Of a stretch of DNA of 64,000 nt, positions 46,798-58,600 are shown in pieces. A program made the position numbers and the translations under genes. The notes under the pieces were generated by a model. The model worked only from the letters and a program-made list of their open reading frames with translations. It made no database searches and was not told the origin of the DNA. The DNA is from Planoprotostelium fungivorum. Lineage: Eukaryota; Evosea; Variosea; Cavosteliida; Cavosteliaceae. Location: contig MDYQ01000063.1 in assembly GCA_003024175.1 (NCBI GenBank), positions 51,498 to 115,497 of the forward strand, given 5' to 3'. Within the stretch, counting starts at the first letter, position 1. Each line of letters starts with the position of its first letter.

Positions 46798-49422
46798 TCA
46801 CTTGTTAAAGAGACTGATGTTGCCTTGACCGGTGGCCACTATGAAGAGTGTGTTCTTTGGACACGCCTCGTAGATCATCTTCACACCCTCATCCATCTCT
46901 GACGTCATCTTCTGAAAGACCCCCTCTTCTGGCTCTTCACAGGTGTCGGCCCTCGCTGCAAGAATTGGCACGTTGTAGATCGTCACGAACAAATGAAACT
47001 CACTTCGAAGGTAGTTACCAAGGGTGGGAAATTGCGTAAAGTGAAATACCTTATCGACCGATTTGAGTGAGCTGATGGTCTTCTGTATGGCCTGGGGGGG
47101 TGAGGAGGGGGGAGTGGCTCGTTGTAGATCACCTCTCGGTCGGTCTCGATGGCGATACCGTCTGCAGACCCCGCTAGATAATTCTTCAACAGCCATGATG
47201 AGCCGATCATGACCGATTTGACTTTCTTTAGATGCTCGAGGATGCTCTGTCCCTCCGATTCTCCTCCAAAATTGGGACCTATTTTATTTCAATTTAATCA
47301 TTTCACGGACATTTCGACTCGAATCGACAAAGTGTGAAGATGTCTCGATGAACGTTACATCTTTGAATCCATTTTAAAGGAGAGAGAATGTCACCTTTCT
47401 CGATCTTCAATTGGGCCAATTCCATGGTGCAAGCTGCATCCACGACACTGTCGTGTGATCCCGTCTGTATTGTCTTCTTCAGTAACCTGCCTGACAGAGC
47501 CTTCAGGGAAGATTTCGTTCCTCTACTCAGGGGATAGAGGAGGGCCGTATCGATGATCCTGTCGTGAATCATCTACAACGAGTCAGAAAAAGATGGCGGG
47601 TTGTAGTGCGTTACCCTCAGGGCTCTCATGTCGTTCTCTAGAGAGTGACCGACCAGGATGGTGTTGGGATGGACAAGTTGTAGAATGCTCTCCTGCACGT
47701 CTTCCAGTGTGGTTGTAACATCCTTCAACGTTTCTTCATCTATGCCAGAGTACCTGAATCACGTAAACATAGATGAGATTTCAATCATTTTTTTCGTAAT
47801 TTTTCGAAGGAATTTATCATTTTTTTCAACAAAAATAAATTTCATTATAAAAAAATGTGATTTACCTTGTTACATAATCGGTGACGGGATGTCTAGGTTT
47901 GACGTAAGAGTCCAACATAATTTCTAAATTGGCGTTCACCAAACTGACTCGTGCTAATTCCAATCCAACGCTGGTGACGACCTACAAGCAGGGTGAGAGT
48001 GGCTCGTTGTAGATGCTCACCATCTCGCAGTCGAGAGCGATGAGGTGACAGCCTTCAGGTATGGGGGTCTCTGTATCACAACCTTCTCCGATTCTCTTCC
48101 ATTCTTCTTCTGGCTCGGCGGCGATCGTGATGGAAACTTCGTAGCTGGAAGAATAAATGAGTGGAAATGTATTTTATTTCGATTCGATGTCACGTGACAT
48201 CGTGAGATGAAGAGAGATGTGTCTTGATTTTTCGATTTCACTTGTATGAATGTCTGTCATCAGACTTGTATGCATGGGATGGTAGAAGGTATCGTATCTC
48301 AACGTTAAGACTCTCACCCAGCGACAGATCCCTTTCTCATCTGACTTTGCTATTCTTCGTCACCCATCGACTCGTTCTACAACGCGCCATCTCACCTCGG
48401 GTGCAGAGCAATTCCCGCTCTTTCTCAGACGATTGACGCCCGGATATTTGTGGTCTTCCATCTCTTTCAAAGAGAGGATGTACTCCTCCGCTGCAGGCTT
48501 GGGGGGCTCTGTCCTGCCCTCGTTTTCGACTTTGTAAATTTTCTGGCCGGTGAGAGCTTGTGCCATGGATTCGTCGTCGACATCTTGGTTCATGTTGCTC
48601 GTCGTGGATTGAGTCTGGAGGGTGTCAGATGATGATGGTGATGATCGTGATGATGGTGATGACTGATGATCCATGATGATGGGATACCTCGTTGGCCTTC
48701 TGTTGCTCTCTCTCCCGCCTTTTTCGTGATTTCGTGCTCGATCTATAGATGCCATCAATCGAAGCTGATCACTTCATCACGATCACGATCATCATGCGAT
48801 CTGTCGTCGTCGATGGATCACGAATTTTCTGTGGAAATTCTCACCTGCCCAACAGAGTCATCAGGGCTGGAGTAACATGGAAACGAGTACCCCCGCATCG
48901 GGTCAGAGTTTTCGGCAGTTCAGAGAGAAAGGGTGTTGAATTCGGATGAGCGGCCAGAGAGTACGTGTCCAGACCCTCTAATGTGACCATGACCAACTTT
49001 TTGATGAGAGGTTTGTTCTTGATGAAGACCCAAGGAGGATTGATTCCATCGCCGATGGTCCATAAGATGAGATCTTGGATGTCCTGTGATATGGATGAAT
49101 CATCACGGGGTGTGTGGAGATGGATTCACCTTCATCATGATGAAATCTCGCTCTCTACCCTTTTGGAGATTGGCTAATTGCAATTCGATAGAAGGTACCG
49201 CCTACGTGAAGATGTCAACATGTGATGTCAATCGCTCGTGAGACTGATGTATATTGAAATCCTCACCTGTTTTCCAAAGATGCTCCAATCTGCCCTTGTC
49301 GATTGATCGGATGATTCTGCACTCTCATCTGTCTTCGAACGCTTACTCTCGTGTATCTCTCCCTCTTCGACTGATTCCTCCTCCTTCTTTCGCTTTTGAT
49401 TGTATTGCTTCTTCTTCCCCAT
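46798..49422 (-). CDS. REXO/RNase-T-like DEDDh RNA exonuclease
   Basis: ATG complementary to 49420-49422 opens a Lys-rich nuclear-type N-terminus (MGKKKQYNQKRKKEEES). A roughly 350-residue N-terminal region follows (DIQDLILWTIGDGINPPWVF, SELPKTLTRCGGTRFHV). The DEDDh exonuclease has ALDCEMVV (motif I, DxE), YSGIDEETLKDV, VGHSLENDMRAL (motif II) and GSHDSVVDAACTMEL (motif III, H and D). An extra C-terminal domain of about 130 residues (SVMIGSSWLLKNYLAGS, TISSLKSVDKVFHFTQFP, MTSEMDEGVKMIYEA, NTLFIVATGQGN) ends at TGA 46798. The layout fits REXO1/REXO5-type enzymes trimming rRNA, snoRNA or tRNA 3' ends. It shares a 97-bp divergent promoter with the pyrophosphatase gene. Confidence 0.88.
48185..48202. 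repeat. 18-bp perfect palindrome in exonuclease intron
   Basis: CGATGTCACGTGACATCG is its own reverse complement, centred on an E-box CACGTG, inside an intron of the REXO gene. Confidence 0.9.
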
Positions 49423-49519
49423 CTTTTCCGGTGATGTGATGTGTGTGATGTGTGATCTCCTGGTTGTAGAACACTCATATGATCGTGGAAACTGGCACAT
49501 CTCTCTAACCCGAGAAACA

Positions 49520-50664
49520 TGCAAGGACTTCGTACGATCGCCCTTCACAGACAGCTGACTCGACCTATCACTTCTTTCCATCCGATCAGTCTCCGTCATT
49601 CATCTACAATTTCTGCAAAGGAGGTCGGACAAAGCGGTACACCAGAGTATCGTGTCTTCTTTGGTGAGTGTTGTCCATTTCATCTGTGATGACAAATCAT
49701 AAAATCTTTGTCTCATAATCTTCGTTAGCTCGCGGTGACACACCCATATCTCCACTTCACGACATTCCTCTCAGAATTGGATCTCTTTACAACATGGTGG
49801 TCGAGATCCCTCGAGGAACGAGAGCCAAATTGGAGATCTCTAAAGAAGAGAAGCTGAATCCTATCAAACAAGACGTCAAGGTATGGTTACGAGCTCACAT
49901 CGTATCCATCATCTCATTTTCCAAAGGATGTTTGATCACTAACTCTTGATGTAGAAAGGAAAACTGAGGTACGTCGCCTGGAATTATCCATTCAACTATG
50001 GAGCTCTCCCACAAACTTGGGAAGATCCTTCTCATGTCCACCCTGCCACGAAGGCGAAAGGTGACATCATCATCCATACGAGATGACCGATCGAAATGAC
50101 ACAGGGGACGATGATCCAGTGGATGTCGTCGATCTATCAGAAGCCACGGGGTCAACCGGTGAAGTGAAGACGGTGAAGGTGTTGGGCACCTACGCCATGA
50201 TCGACGATGGAGAAACTGATTGGAAGATGATCGTCATCGGTGCATCTGATCCGAAGGCTTCTGTCATCCACGGTGATCCGTCTGTGATTTTATTTTGGTT
50301 TTATTCTGTTTTCGAAGGTGTGCAAGAGTTGAGAATTGTCAGGTTTAGAAGATGTAGAGAAGCATCTACCGGGGAAATTGCAGGAGGTTTTCACTTTCTT
50401 GCGTGATTACAAGACACCCGATGGAAAACCACAGAACGAGTTTGCATTCGAGGGCCAACCACAGGACAAGGTGATGAGGACATGCAGCAACGTCATCACA
50501 TCATCATCACATCATCATCATCATCAGGGACACGATCACCATCATCAAGATGGTCGGCTGACGATGTTCGATAGGATTTTGCAGAGAGAATCATTCAAGA
50601 GACCCACGAAGACTGGAAGAAGTTGGCTTCAGACACAACATTCAGCAAGATCTGGAGGCGATAA
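49520..50664 (+). CDS. ppa: Soluble inorganic pyrophosphatase, probably mitochondrial
   Basis: ATG 49520 gives an N-terminus rich in Arg/Ser/His with no acids ([20 protein letters not shown]), typical of a mitochondrial transit peptide. Then come family I PPase motifs: [35 protein letters not shown], the signature [12 protein letters not shown] (metal-binding Asp cluster, split by an intron), [20 protein letters not shown] and [17 protein letters not shown]. The last exon ([17 protein letters not shown]) ends at TAA 50664. It hydrolyses PPi to phosphate, pulling biosynthesis forward. Size, about 280 residues, is normal for eukaryotic PPA enzymes. Confidence 0.95.
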
Positions 50665-50917
50665 TAAATCTCGCTTGGAGGTAAATTGATCTTCTTTCCA
50701 AGAGGCATCCGCTGAGCGAGCTGTCCTTCGTGTAACCCTGAGTGGATGACATCTGTCCTCTTGGTTTCGCAATAGACGTGCGACGGCAGTTGAGGTGATA
50801 CCACATTCAGTCGTCGGAAGCAAAAGAAAGACTCCACAGACCTCCCTCTGTCTCTCTCATCGACTCAGGAGATCACCTACCCATACCGAGATAACACATG
50901 TCTGTACCTCAAGCTGG

Positions 50918-51871
50918 ATGTTACAAATCAGGAATCGAAACGTCGTCTTTATTCTCCTTCTTCATCGACTGGAAGATGCTGTCACGGCATTCTTAACATG
51001 GTGTCGATCGCAACAGAAGAAAGTCTTATACCTCTGCCTGTGAGAATACAAAACACATCCGTTCGTTGAACTCTTCAGACACGAAGCTCGCATCATCATT
51101 GGAAAGAAACTTGGCTGGTCCACTCTACGATGCGTCCGAGAGGATCATCTGGACCCCACCTCTACGAGCGACACGTTCGCCTCTCGTGATGCGAAGAAGA
51201 ACATACAGAAGTGTTCTCAGTCAGGAACAACTGTGACGAAACATCATGTTCTGCCCGATGTGACAGACAGAGAGGAGATCGATCGGGGAATCAAGTCGTG
51301 GATGGCATCACGAAGAGGATGGCAAGTGGCGACGGATTCATTAAGACCGTGGCTTGATCATCGACACCGGATCTATTTTATAGCGAGACAACAAGGAAAG
51401 GTGATGATGCAAAAATCACCAACTACCTTCGTATTCTGCGTCATGCGATGCACATTGAAAAGTGTTGTCTTCAGATCGTCACATCTGATGACGTCTCAGA
51501 TCGTAGGACTCACCATCTTGTCCAAAATCAATAACGGTTTCGTCGTGAAGAATTGCATCACCTTCCCCTCCTCTCCAAAAGGATGTTCCGAGCTCATGCT
51601 GTCCACCACCATCACCGATGCCAGAGTCACCGGCGTTCGCCTCCTCACCTTCTCCGCCTCCGCAGCCGAACGATTAGAACCCATCGACAACCTATCTGGA
51701 TGGAAGGTCAATTTCTTATCCACCATCTTCCATCAGATCGCGTCGAAGGCAGGTCTGTCCAAGCGACACACGTTCAGAGCCAAATCCGGAGCGAGAGACG
51801 CACCACTGTATGTTGCCTTTTCATCGGAGGCACCACCGGGACTGAGCGCCATTTACAAGTTGATGAAATAG
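50918..51871 (+). CDS. Free-standing DUF2156 (LPG-synthase C-terminal-like) aminoacyl-transfer protein
   Basis: Exons read RLEDAVTAFLTWCRSQQKKV, LYLCLHEARIIIGKKLGWST, RDAKKNIQKC, HHVLPDVTDREEIDRGIKSW, SLRPWLDHRHRIYFIARQQG, then after an intron at about 51400-51510 IVGLTILSKINNGFVVKN, GCSELMLSTTITDARVTGV, LLTFSASAAERLEPIDNLSG and LYVAFSSEAPPGLSAIYKLM, to TAG 51871. This is the GNAT-like double fold of DUF2156, found in bacterial lysyl-phosphatidylglycerol synthases and fungal sterol aminoacyl-transferases (ErdS, ErgS), which move an amino acid from a tRNA onto a lipid. No aminoacyl-tRNA synthetase domain is fused. The start at ATG 50918 is in frame but the N-terminal fold may begin further upstream (50665-50917). 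Confidence 0.75.
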
Positions 51872-52181
51872 ATTCTTGTTCAACTCTTCTCCACTCGACT
51901 GTCACTGTATCGTCTGCGGCAGTTCATTGAGAGTTGATCTCCGTCTACTTTTCTGATCTCTCAATGACCTTCGTCTGTGATATGGCGCCAGCCTCAGTCT
52001 TTGCCGCCTCTGTGACAGTCCCTTTGGTGCTGTCCTCAGCTCTGATGTTCGCATCATCTGTTGTCACTGTCTTTGTACCGCCTGCGGCTGGTTGTCGATA
52101 GAGTCGTCACATGTAAGTCAGTCGAAGTCCTCTGGTAAAACAAGATGAAACGTTAATGCGCCCGCAGCCTCGTGGACTGAT
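51872..52181. other. Intergenic between convergent genes
   Basis: These 310 bp hold the 3' flanks of the DUF2156 and MRH-like genes. Pyrimidine-rich text with GTCTTTG repeats; no gene seen. Confidence 0.5.
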
Positions 52182-52863
52182 TTATTCATGGATCTGGTGG
52201 ACGACAGGTGAGTCAGTCATCTTGGTTGGCTTGTTACAGATCTGTCTCAGTTTCCAGCTGGCCTTGTAGACACCGTCTACTGTCTCCACTGGGGACACTT
52301 CACCGCCTTCGATTCCCACGGTAGGATCACAGAAGAGATCGACGATGGCACTATCGCCGTACAGTAGACCTCGCTGTCTGAAAGATGCGATGGCTCCAGG
52401 CACGGTAGCTGTGAGATGGGTCATTGTGAGGACGAAGAAATGAACGAACGACGATACGAGATGGTGGATGTAATTGACTCACGCTCATCGAAGACGGCGC
52501 TCTGATCGACGATGCTCGTGGGATATGCATAGTAGGGCCACCACCAGGAGTAACTTCTCTCCCTGCAGACAGATGTCTGATGGTTGCAGTGAACGAGACC
52601 GGGGACGATAGGCTGGCAGAGAGTAAATGCCCACTGGACCAGACCCTGTACGACATAAGTTCACATCATGACACCTCCGATTATATTTGTAGCTCACAGT
52701 CCAGTCTTTTCCTTGCCAACTTCCGTAGTGACCGTTGTTGGGGTCCGCAAAGTTTAGAAAAAAATATGTAGAGGAGGCCGTTCTTAGTGTCCTCCCAAGT
52801 ACAGTCCTTCCAGGATGAGGCAGCAAGGGCGATGAAGCACAAGAAGAAGAAAGCTGACTTCAT
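52182..52863 (-). CDS. Secreted MRH-like (mannose-6-phosphate-receptor homology) protein, frame break
   Basis: ATG complementary to 52861-52863 gives a signal peptide (MKSAFFFLCFIALAASS); an upstream in-frame ATG at 52890 is possible. The mature start KDCTWEDTKNGLLY resembles the first Cys strand of MRH domains. The continuation FLNFADPNNGHYGSWQGKDW is in the +1 frame, the two being separated by a run of seven T (about 52758-52764). After an intron follow VQWAFTLCQPIVPGLVHCN, VCRERSY, FRQRGLLYGDSAIVDLFCD and SWKLRQICNKP, to TAA 52182. MRH domains bind phosphomannose or glycans in the secretory pathway. The homopolymer frameshift may be a sequencing error or a real lesion. Confidence 0.6.
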
Positions 52864-53089
52864 TTTGTAAGCGGATCGAGAGAATGACATACAAATCTCA
52901 ATATCCTCGTTCGCGTTTTGAGGAGAATTTCAGATGATCCGATTACCCGATTATCCTGTGTCATGAGTGTGAGTGTGTACACAACATGGACGTAAAGTAC
53001 CGCGACCGTGCAGGAGACTAACCGTCGATAGAGTTCTTCCGGTTCGACGGTGCCGACGAGGCTCGGCATAATGACAAACCATCGTCAAT

Positions 53090-53470
53090 TTATGTGCTCT
53101 GAGTGGCTTCTGAGATGCTCTGTGTCGTCCCTGAAGTGCTCTGTAAGTCGACGTGGACTGATTGACTTCGGCAGTCTATGTTGTGATTTGGGTGCCGGTC
53201 GATGCTGCTTAGTCAGAAGAGGACGTACGAATAGATTGATGAAGAGCATATTGGGGTAGACACTGTTCGCCGCCTGGCCATAACTGATGAATGTATCGGT
53301 AGCCCGTAGCAGTGTTGTAGTCTTCGTTGAGAACATCATTGGGTGTCATCCGGCTTGACACAGCTCTAGAGTACAACTGGCGGAGAAAGTCTTAGACTTG
53401 GCGATCGTCGTGTCGGCATTGTCCCCTCGGGCATTTCAATCACCGTCTTACATTCGCAGTTCCAATCGAG
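53090..53470 (-). pseudogene. Possible broken secreted-protein gene
   Basis: Two protein-like minus-strand pieces lie in different frames: SKTFSASCTLELC (about 53360-53400) and NDVLNEDYNTATGYRYIHQL with WPGGEQCLPQYALHQ (about 53235-53345). No in-phase intron joins them, and the upstream part would overlap the 5' region of the UBA gene. Cys and aromatic content suggest a secreted protein. Evidence is weak; reported because both pieces look more coding than the surrounding text. Confidence 0.25.
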
Positions 53471-53551
53471 AACCATGCATCGCATCGAGAACGACGCGGA
53501 GGCCGTGAAGAAGTCCCCAGAGACATCGAGAGGAGAGGTGCCGTTGAAGAC

Positions 53552-55042
53552 ATGACTCAGAAGCTGCAATGCGCCCTCGTCGATCACGACAGGACCGTCA
53601 CGCTGGAGGAGATGCAAGATGAAGAAGACAAGGATGATCTCTTCCGCATCATCCAAGAGGAGATATGTTGGGACGAGTACGGCTGTGAAGTCGTGCTACC
53701 ATTCATCCAGGAAGCATCAGATGATGATGAAGACTTTCCCTTCACTGGACTAGATGATATAGAGGAAGAAGAGGAGAGAGAAGCAAGGAGAGAAGAAGAA
53801 GAGGTAGAGGAAGGAGAGAGGGAAGAAGAGAGGGAGAAGAAGAGGAGAGAGAAGAGGAAGAAGAGATAGACGAAGAAGAGGACAGAGAACTCGACACAGA
53901 CGAAGAAGAAGAAGAGTCTTACGATTCAGACGAGACCACCACCGAACTAGTGTCCTCCCTCCTCGATTCAGTCCACCCTCCCAACTGCCGAACTGCAGAA
54001 AGAGAAGACGAGCCAGAATACGAAGAAGATTATTCATCAGAGGACATCGATTGGGACAAGGTACCCTCTTTAAAGACCAACTCGTGGTCGGACGTCCACG
54101 AGAAGAACGTTGCCAATCTCATTCGCCTCGTCGGACAATTGGAGGTAGAAGATGACGAGAGGAGAGAAGAGAAGGACAGGAGTGATGATCGTGAAGATGC
54201 TCATCACGATGATCATGCGTCGGGTCAGCGCGTCGAGACTGCCTGGGTAGAGGTGAAGACGAGATTGACTTACGTACGCCTCATGCTTGAAAGGTACCTC
54301 GACCCGAAATCGAAAACGATTGTCAGCCACGAGACGATCGTGATGATGATCACGATGATGAATTATTTGTCAAGGGAGAGCTCGCGAGGGAGAAACTGAG
54401 ACTCTTGGCCGAAACAGTCGTCGCATCGAAGCCGATCACCATCAAGGTGATGATCGACATTAGACATCATGTGACGTCGCTGACAGATGCAGAGGGTAGA
54501 CGTGATGGAGTCGGTCGCTGCGAGAGTGGACCCAATCGGCCCGAAGATGGACCCACCCGCCCCCGCCTCGATGAGCCTCTTAGATCAGGCAGCCGCCACG
54601 CTCAACATGAACGATCATGAGTCACCAAAGAAGATGAACGTTCTCTCTTCTCTTCAGTTTCTTCTCTTCCATCCTACCGAAGAACAATAAGCCGTCCAGA
54701 CCTGAGGTGACATCATCACGATGGACACAATGTCGATGATTGTCTAATGGACATCAGATGAGCGTCAAGTTTGAGCCGAGAGTGGAGATCATCGAGAAGA
54801 GAGAGGAGAGAGAAGTAGAGCCACAAGTTCAAGTATCAGCTCCGCAGGCTCACATGCAAGATGATATGGAGGATGCAGCTCCCATCACGTATCAGATGCC
54901 ACAGCAGCAACCGCTATTCGCCTCTTCCATGCAGTTGTTGAGCGAGATGGGATGGTACGATGATGATAAGAATCGACAGCTGTTGGGTAAACATCAGGGA
55001 GATGTCTCTGAAGTCATCCGAGAGCTGTTAGACATGCATTGA
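53552..55042 (+). CDS. Acidic protein with C-terminal UBA domain
   Basis: From ATG 53552: MTQKLQCALVDHDRTVTLEE and IQEEICWDEYGCEVVLPFIQ, then a long Glu/Arg-rich charged stretch (53760-53900). There a 41-nt polypurine intron is needed to keep frame into LDTDEEEEESYDSDETTTEL, EDIDWDKVPSLKTNSWSD and HEKNVANLIRLVGQLE. Further exons (GELAREKLRLLAETVVA, VMESVAARVDPIGPKMDPPA, MSVKFEPRVEIIEKREER) lead to SSMQLLSEMGWYDDDKNRQL with DVSEVIRELLDMH, a UBA domain, ending at TGA 55042. The UBA is closest in pattern to NBR1/p62-type ubiquitin binders (MGW, NRQLL, DV..V..LL). No PB1 or ZZ domain is visible, so an autophagy-receptor role is only a guess. The true start may lie upstream. Confidence 0.7.
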
Positions 55043-55677
55043 TAAAATTCTTTATTTTATTCGTCTTTTCTCATCTCTTTCTCAACATATCATCGCTCGT
55101 GAGAATGATGTCGGACGATTGATTCTATCTGTGTCTGATGTTATGTAACACTCTCTGTCTCCATCTACTTCGATATTCTCTTCACCGTCTATATCCTATC
55201 GTCTTCCACCGGGTGTGAAGACGAACATTCATCCCATAATGTTTACATCTTCGATTTTTACACGGTCGACCCCCAAACTACTCTTCACAAATTCAGACCG
55301 TACTTTCAGGATCACTAATACTGAGGTCAGTCTATGAAGTTCAACTATGAACAAACGAATTCAAACAGAGTTGACGACAAATGCCAACATTCTCTGAGCG
55401 TGAGAGTGTGTCACTGGACTTTGATTCAGGGACAATCGATGATCGTCCGATTCATTCGTCTCATTGTGAATCGGAGGGGGATGTTGGTGTCTGATCTGTT
55501 CTTTTGTCTCCCCGCATGCATCGCGCACATCTCCTTACTGTTCTGCTTCTCCACGTTAGTCTATCGATGCGCTTGCTGGAGGGTGACGTGACTTTTTATT
55601 GGAGAAGAGTATTTACGCAATAAAACGTGTGAATTGTAGAGGTGTTCGAGTGACGCATGAGACGGGTTCGTTGTCTA
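55043..55677. other. Intergenic between convergent genes, one weak frame
   Basis: This 635-bp stretch has an 86-codon plus-strand frame (55334-55591) with a hydrophobic Cys-rich C-terminal segment (DLFFCLPACIAHISLLFCF). No splice partners or motifs support it, so it is not called as a gene. The rest is T/C-rich 3' flank. Confidence 0.45.
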
Positions 55678-58600
55678 TTACTTCTTGCCTTGGACGCCCT
55701 TCGTCTCTGACTGGACTTTCTTATCATACTTTTTCTTCTTCTGTGCAGGGACCACCTTCTCTCTCGTCTCTTCTATCTTTCCCGCTTGGATCTTCTGTTC
55801 TCGCTTCGCCGGTTTTTCCTTCTTCGTTTGCACTCGTTCTTTCTTCTCTTCCACTGGTATCTCTGCCCTCGTTTCCTTCACTTCGGCATGGACTTGTTCC
55901 TTCTTTGACGCCCCTCCCTTCTCTTCTTCTCTCCTTCCTATGATACGTAAGCACCTCCCTCGTCATCTCTCCATCACCTCGCATGAGCTCCTCCATGCGA
56001 GTGCCTCCCTTCTTAAAACCAGATATGAGCCATCCATCGGCCTCTCTTGTCACATCTTGACCACTGACGTTGACTAGTGTGTAGACGATCCTCGGCACTG
56101 GATGCACCACGACTCCCATGATGACGTGGACTTCATGAGATGTCTCTAGAGATGTCTCTGCTCTCCTCCATTCGTTCTTCGACATGCGGAAAGCGGTCAC
56201 GTGATCAGTCACGTGACCTTTGACCTGTCTCGATTCAGTCGGAGGTAAGTCGTGGTACTGACTTCGAAGAGAAATTTCGACGGTTTTCCGTTGAAAACTC
56301 CTTCCATGTCATCGATGAACAGATCGTAGCCCAACCCATCGTCGCAGGTTTCCCGCCTTTTTTCCGGGAAAAATCTCGTGGAATATCTCGAGACCCAGTT
56401 GTACTCGTCGAATTCCACCGATTTTCCCCTACACACTTGCAGGAGCGTACGGTACGCATAGCACTCCCCCATCTTCCCCAACAGATCGGCAAAGTCAGAT
56501 TCGATCTGTGGGAGTGCGGCTCCACGATCTGATGGAGCTGCAGACTCCACGGTGGTGGACGGAGGGGCAGCTACTGTCTTCAGAAGAGGTGAAGAGAAGG
56601 AACTCACCCTCGTTCGAAGGAGATAAAGAGTGGTACAGGTCATCGTGAGGCAGGCGTTCGAGTTGTTTCAGTCGGTGTCTCATACCTGCGTACGCTACGT
56701 ACGTCAGGGGTGATGAGACGTAACGATTCGACTCACATTTGAAAGAAGGTGTGTCGTCGTCCATCTGCACTGGATCTTCACCTTCATAATCCATCCATTC
56801 AGCCTGCATGTTGGAATCGTCCTCCCTTACGTAGCCTACGTACGTATCATTGGATAGGTCGTCCGTCTGTGATGAACGTAAGTTACGTAACGTTACGTCC
56901 GTATGATGCTTCACCTCCTGGATGTGTCTACCTCCTGAAGGTGTGTGCATGTCGGCTTCTTTTTCTCCGGAGTAGTGTACGTACTCATCTGGTGAGTCGT
57001 TCATCTGTATTAAACGTAAGTTACGCAACGTTACGTCCATACGATACTTCACCTTCTGGATGTGTCTACCTCCTGAAGAGATATAGTCTAAAGATGCAAT
57101 TCCAGTAGTCGACGATTTTGTCGACACGTAGATAGTCGACGTTGTCTCACCATCATCACGAGTTCCGTCTACCTTCACGGGGGCAGATGGATTCTTCCTC
57201 GTCGGCAGGGTGATGACGAGATCTCCCGCCTCTTTGAGTAGAGTGTACTGATCCTGATGACGTCAGATGACGTCATCACTTCCATGTGTACTACCTCGAT
57301 GACGGGCCGCCTCTCCTTCATCTTCTCTTGTTCCATGAACTCTCTCAATATTCCATCTGTGAAGCTGATACCTTCCTCCCCTCCCACGATCTATGACAGA
57401 GTCAGTCACGTGATACGTAAGACGAAATTTCGCGGAGATCTCGTGAGAATCTGACTCACTTCAGGTATCAACAGTCTGGCGAGGTCTTCTATCTTGGAGT
57501 TTTCTCTCTTCTTGTCGATCATCAGGACTCCTCTCTCTCCATCTACGTAATGATCCGCACGTACTCTACGTGTCAACCCCTCTCCCAGGGAATATTCCAC
57601 CTGCATCGCATCAGCTCAATCAAATTCAACCACCACTCGCCTCCATGTGCTGCGTCACCATCACTCTCGTTCTGTCTGCGATGTCTTCTAATCTCTCTTT
57701 CTCTTCCTTCGTCAGAACTCGGCCGGATACTTTCAAGATGAAACGAGCGGACGATCTCAATCGAAGGGTGAGAGAGGTGGACTCGTACGGCTTCGTAGAA
57801 GGTAGAGGGCGGGAGACGTTCCTCTCGGATATCCTGGGAATGTCGTGGAGCTGTGGTGGGTGAGTCTCATTCACATGCGACTCATCACCTTCAGTAGTTC
57901 GGGAAATTCGGACAGTAGAGGGTGGACCATGTTTAACGGAAAATATCTCTTGCCGTCTCTGCCGTAATAAATGTCGACCAGCTTATCGTCGACAGTGCCG
58001 GGCACGGCGTAGACTAATTTGTCCTTGCACAATCTCGGGCTGAAGAAGATGCATCGATAGGACAAGATCCACAGTGTAGATTTACCCTGATCATCCGATA
58101 TGTCGTTCAATATCCGATAGATCTATCTTCGAGTGAGATCTACTGGAAATCTCGCGGAGATTTCACCTTCTGTATGACGGGCAGCATGGGAGGTATTTCC
58201 TCTTTGGGTCTGAATATCCTCTCATCGTGATCTGACCAGACGATATTGAGGATGCCCATGTAACAAGTGTGAAAACTCGGTGTAGTCTTCACCTTCACCA
58301 CTTGAGTGAAGTAATTTTCCAACTTTGGATAACGATCCGCGAGCTTGGCTAGTTGTAGTGCCTTCATGACTTCATCGTCACCTGGAGACATGAGACGGAT
58401 CGTTCAAGTGAAGTTTCACCGTCCCAAATGACTTTGCTCAATCTGAGATGTGATCCGTCGATGTAGACATCTTCACACGGATGGTTGAATTGTTCACACA
58501 GAGTGTAATAATCGTTCCAGACCTATCCATCATCAACCTTCATCATCATGATCGCGATCGTCGCCAATGACACGGTGTGATCATCATCGTGATGTGATGA

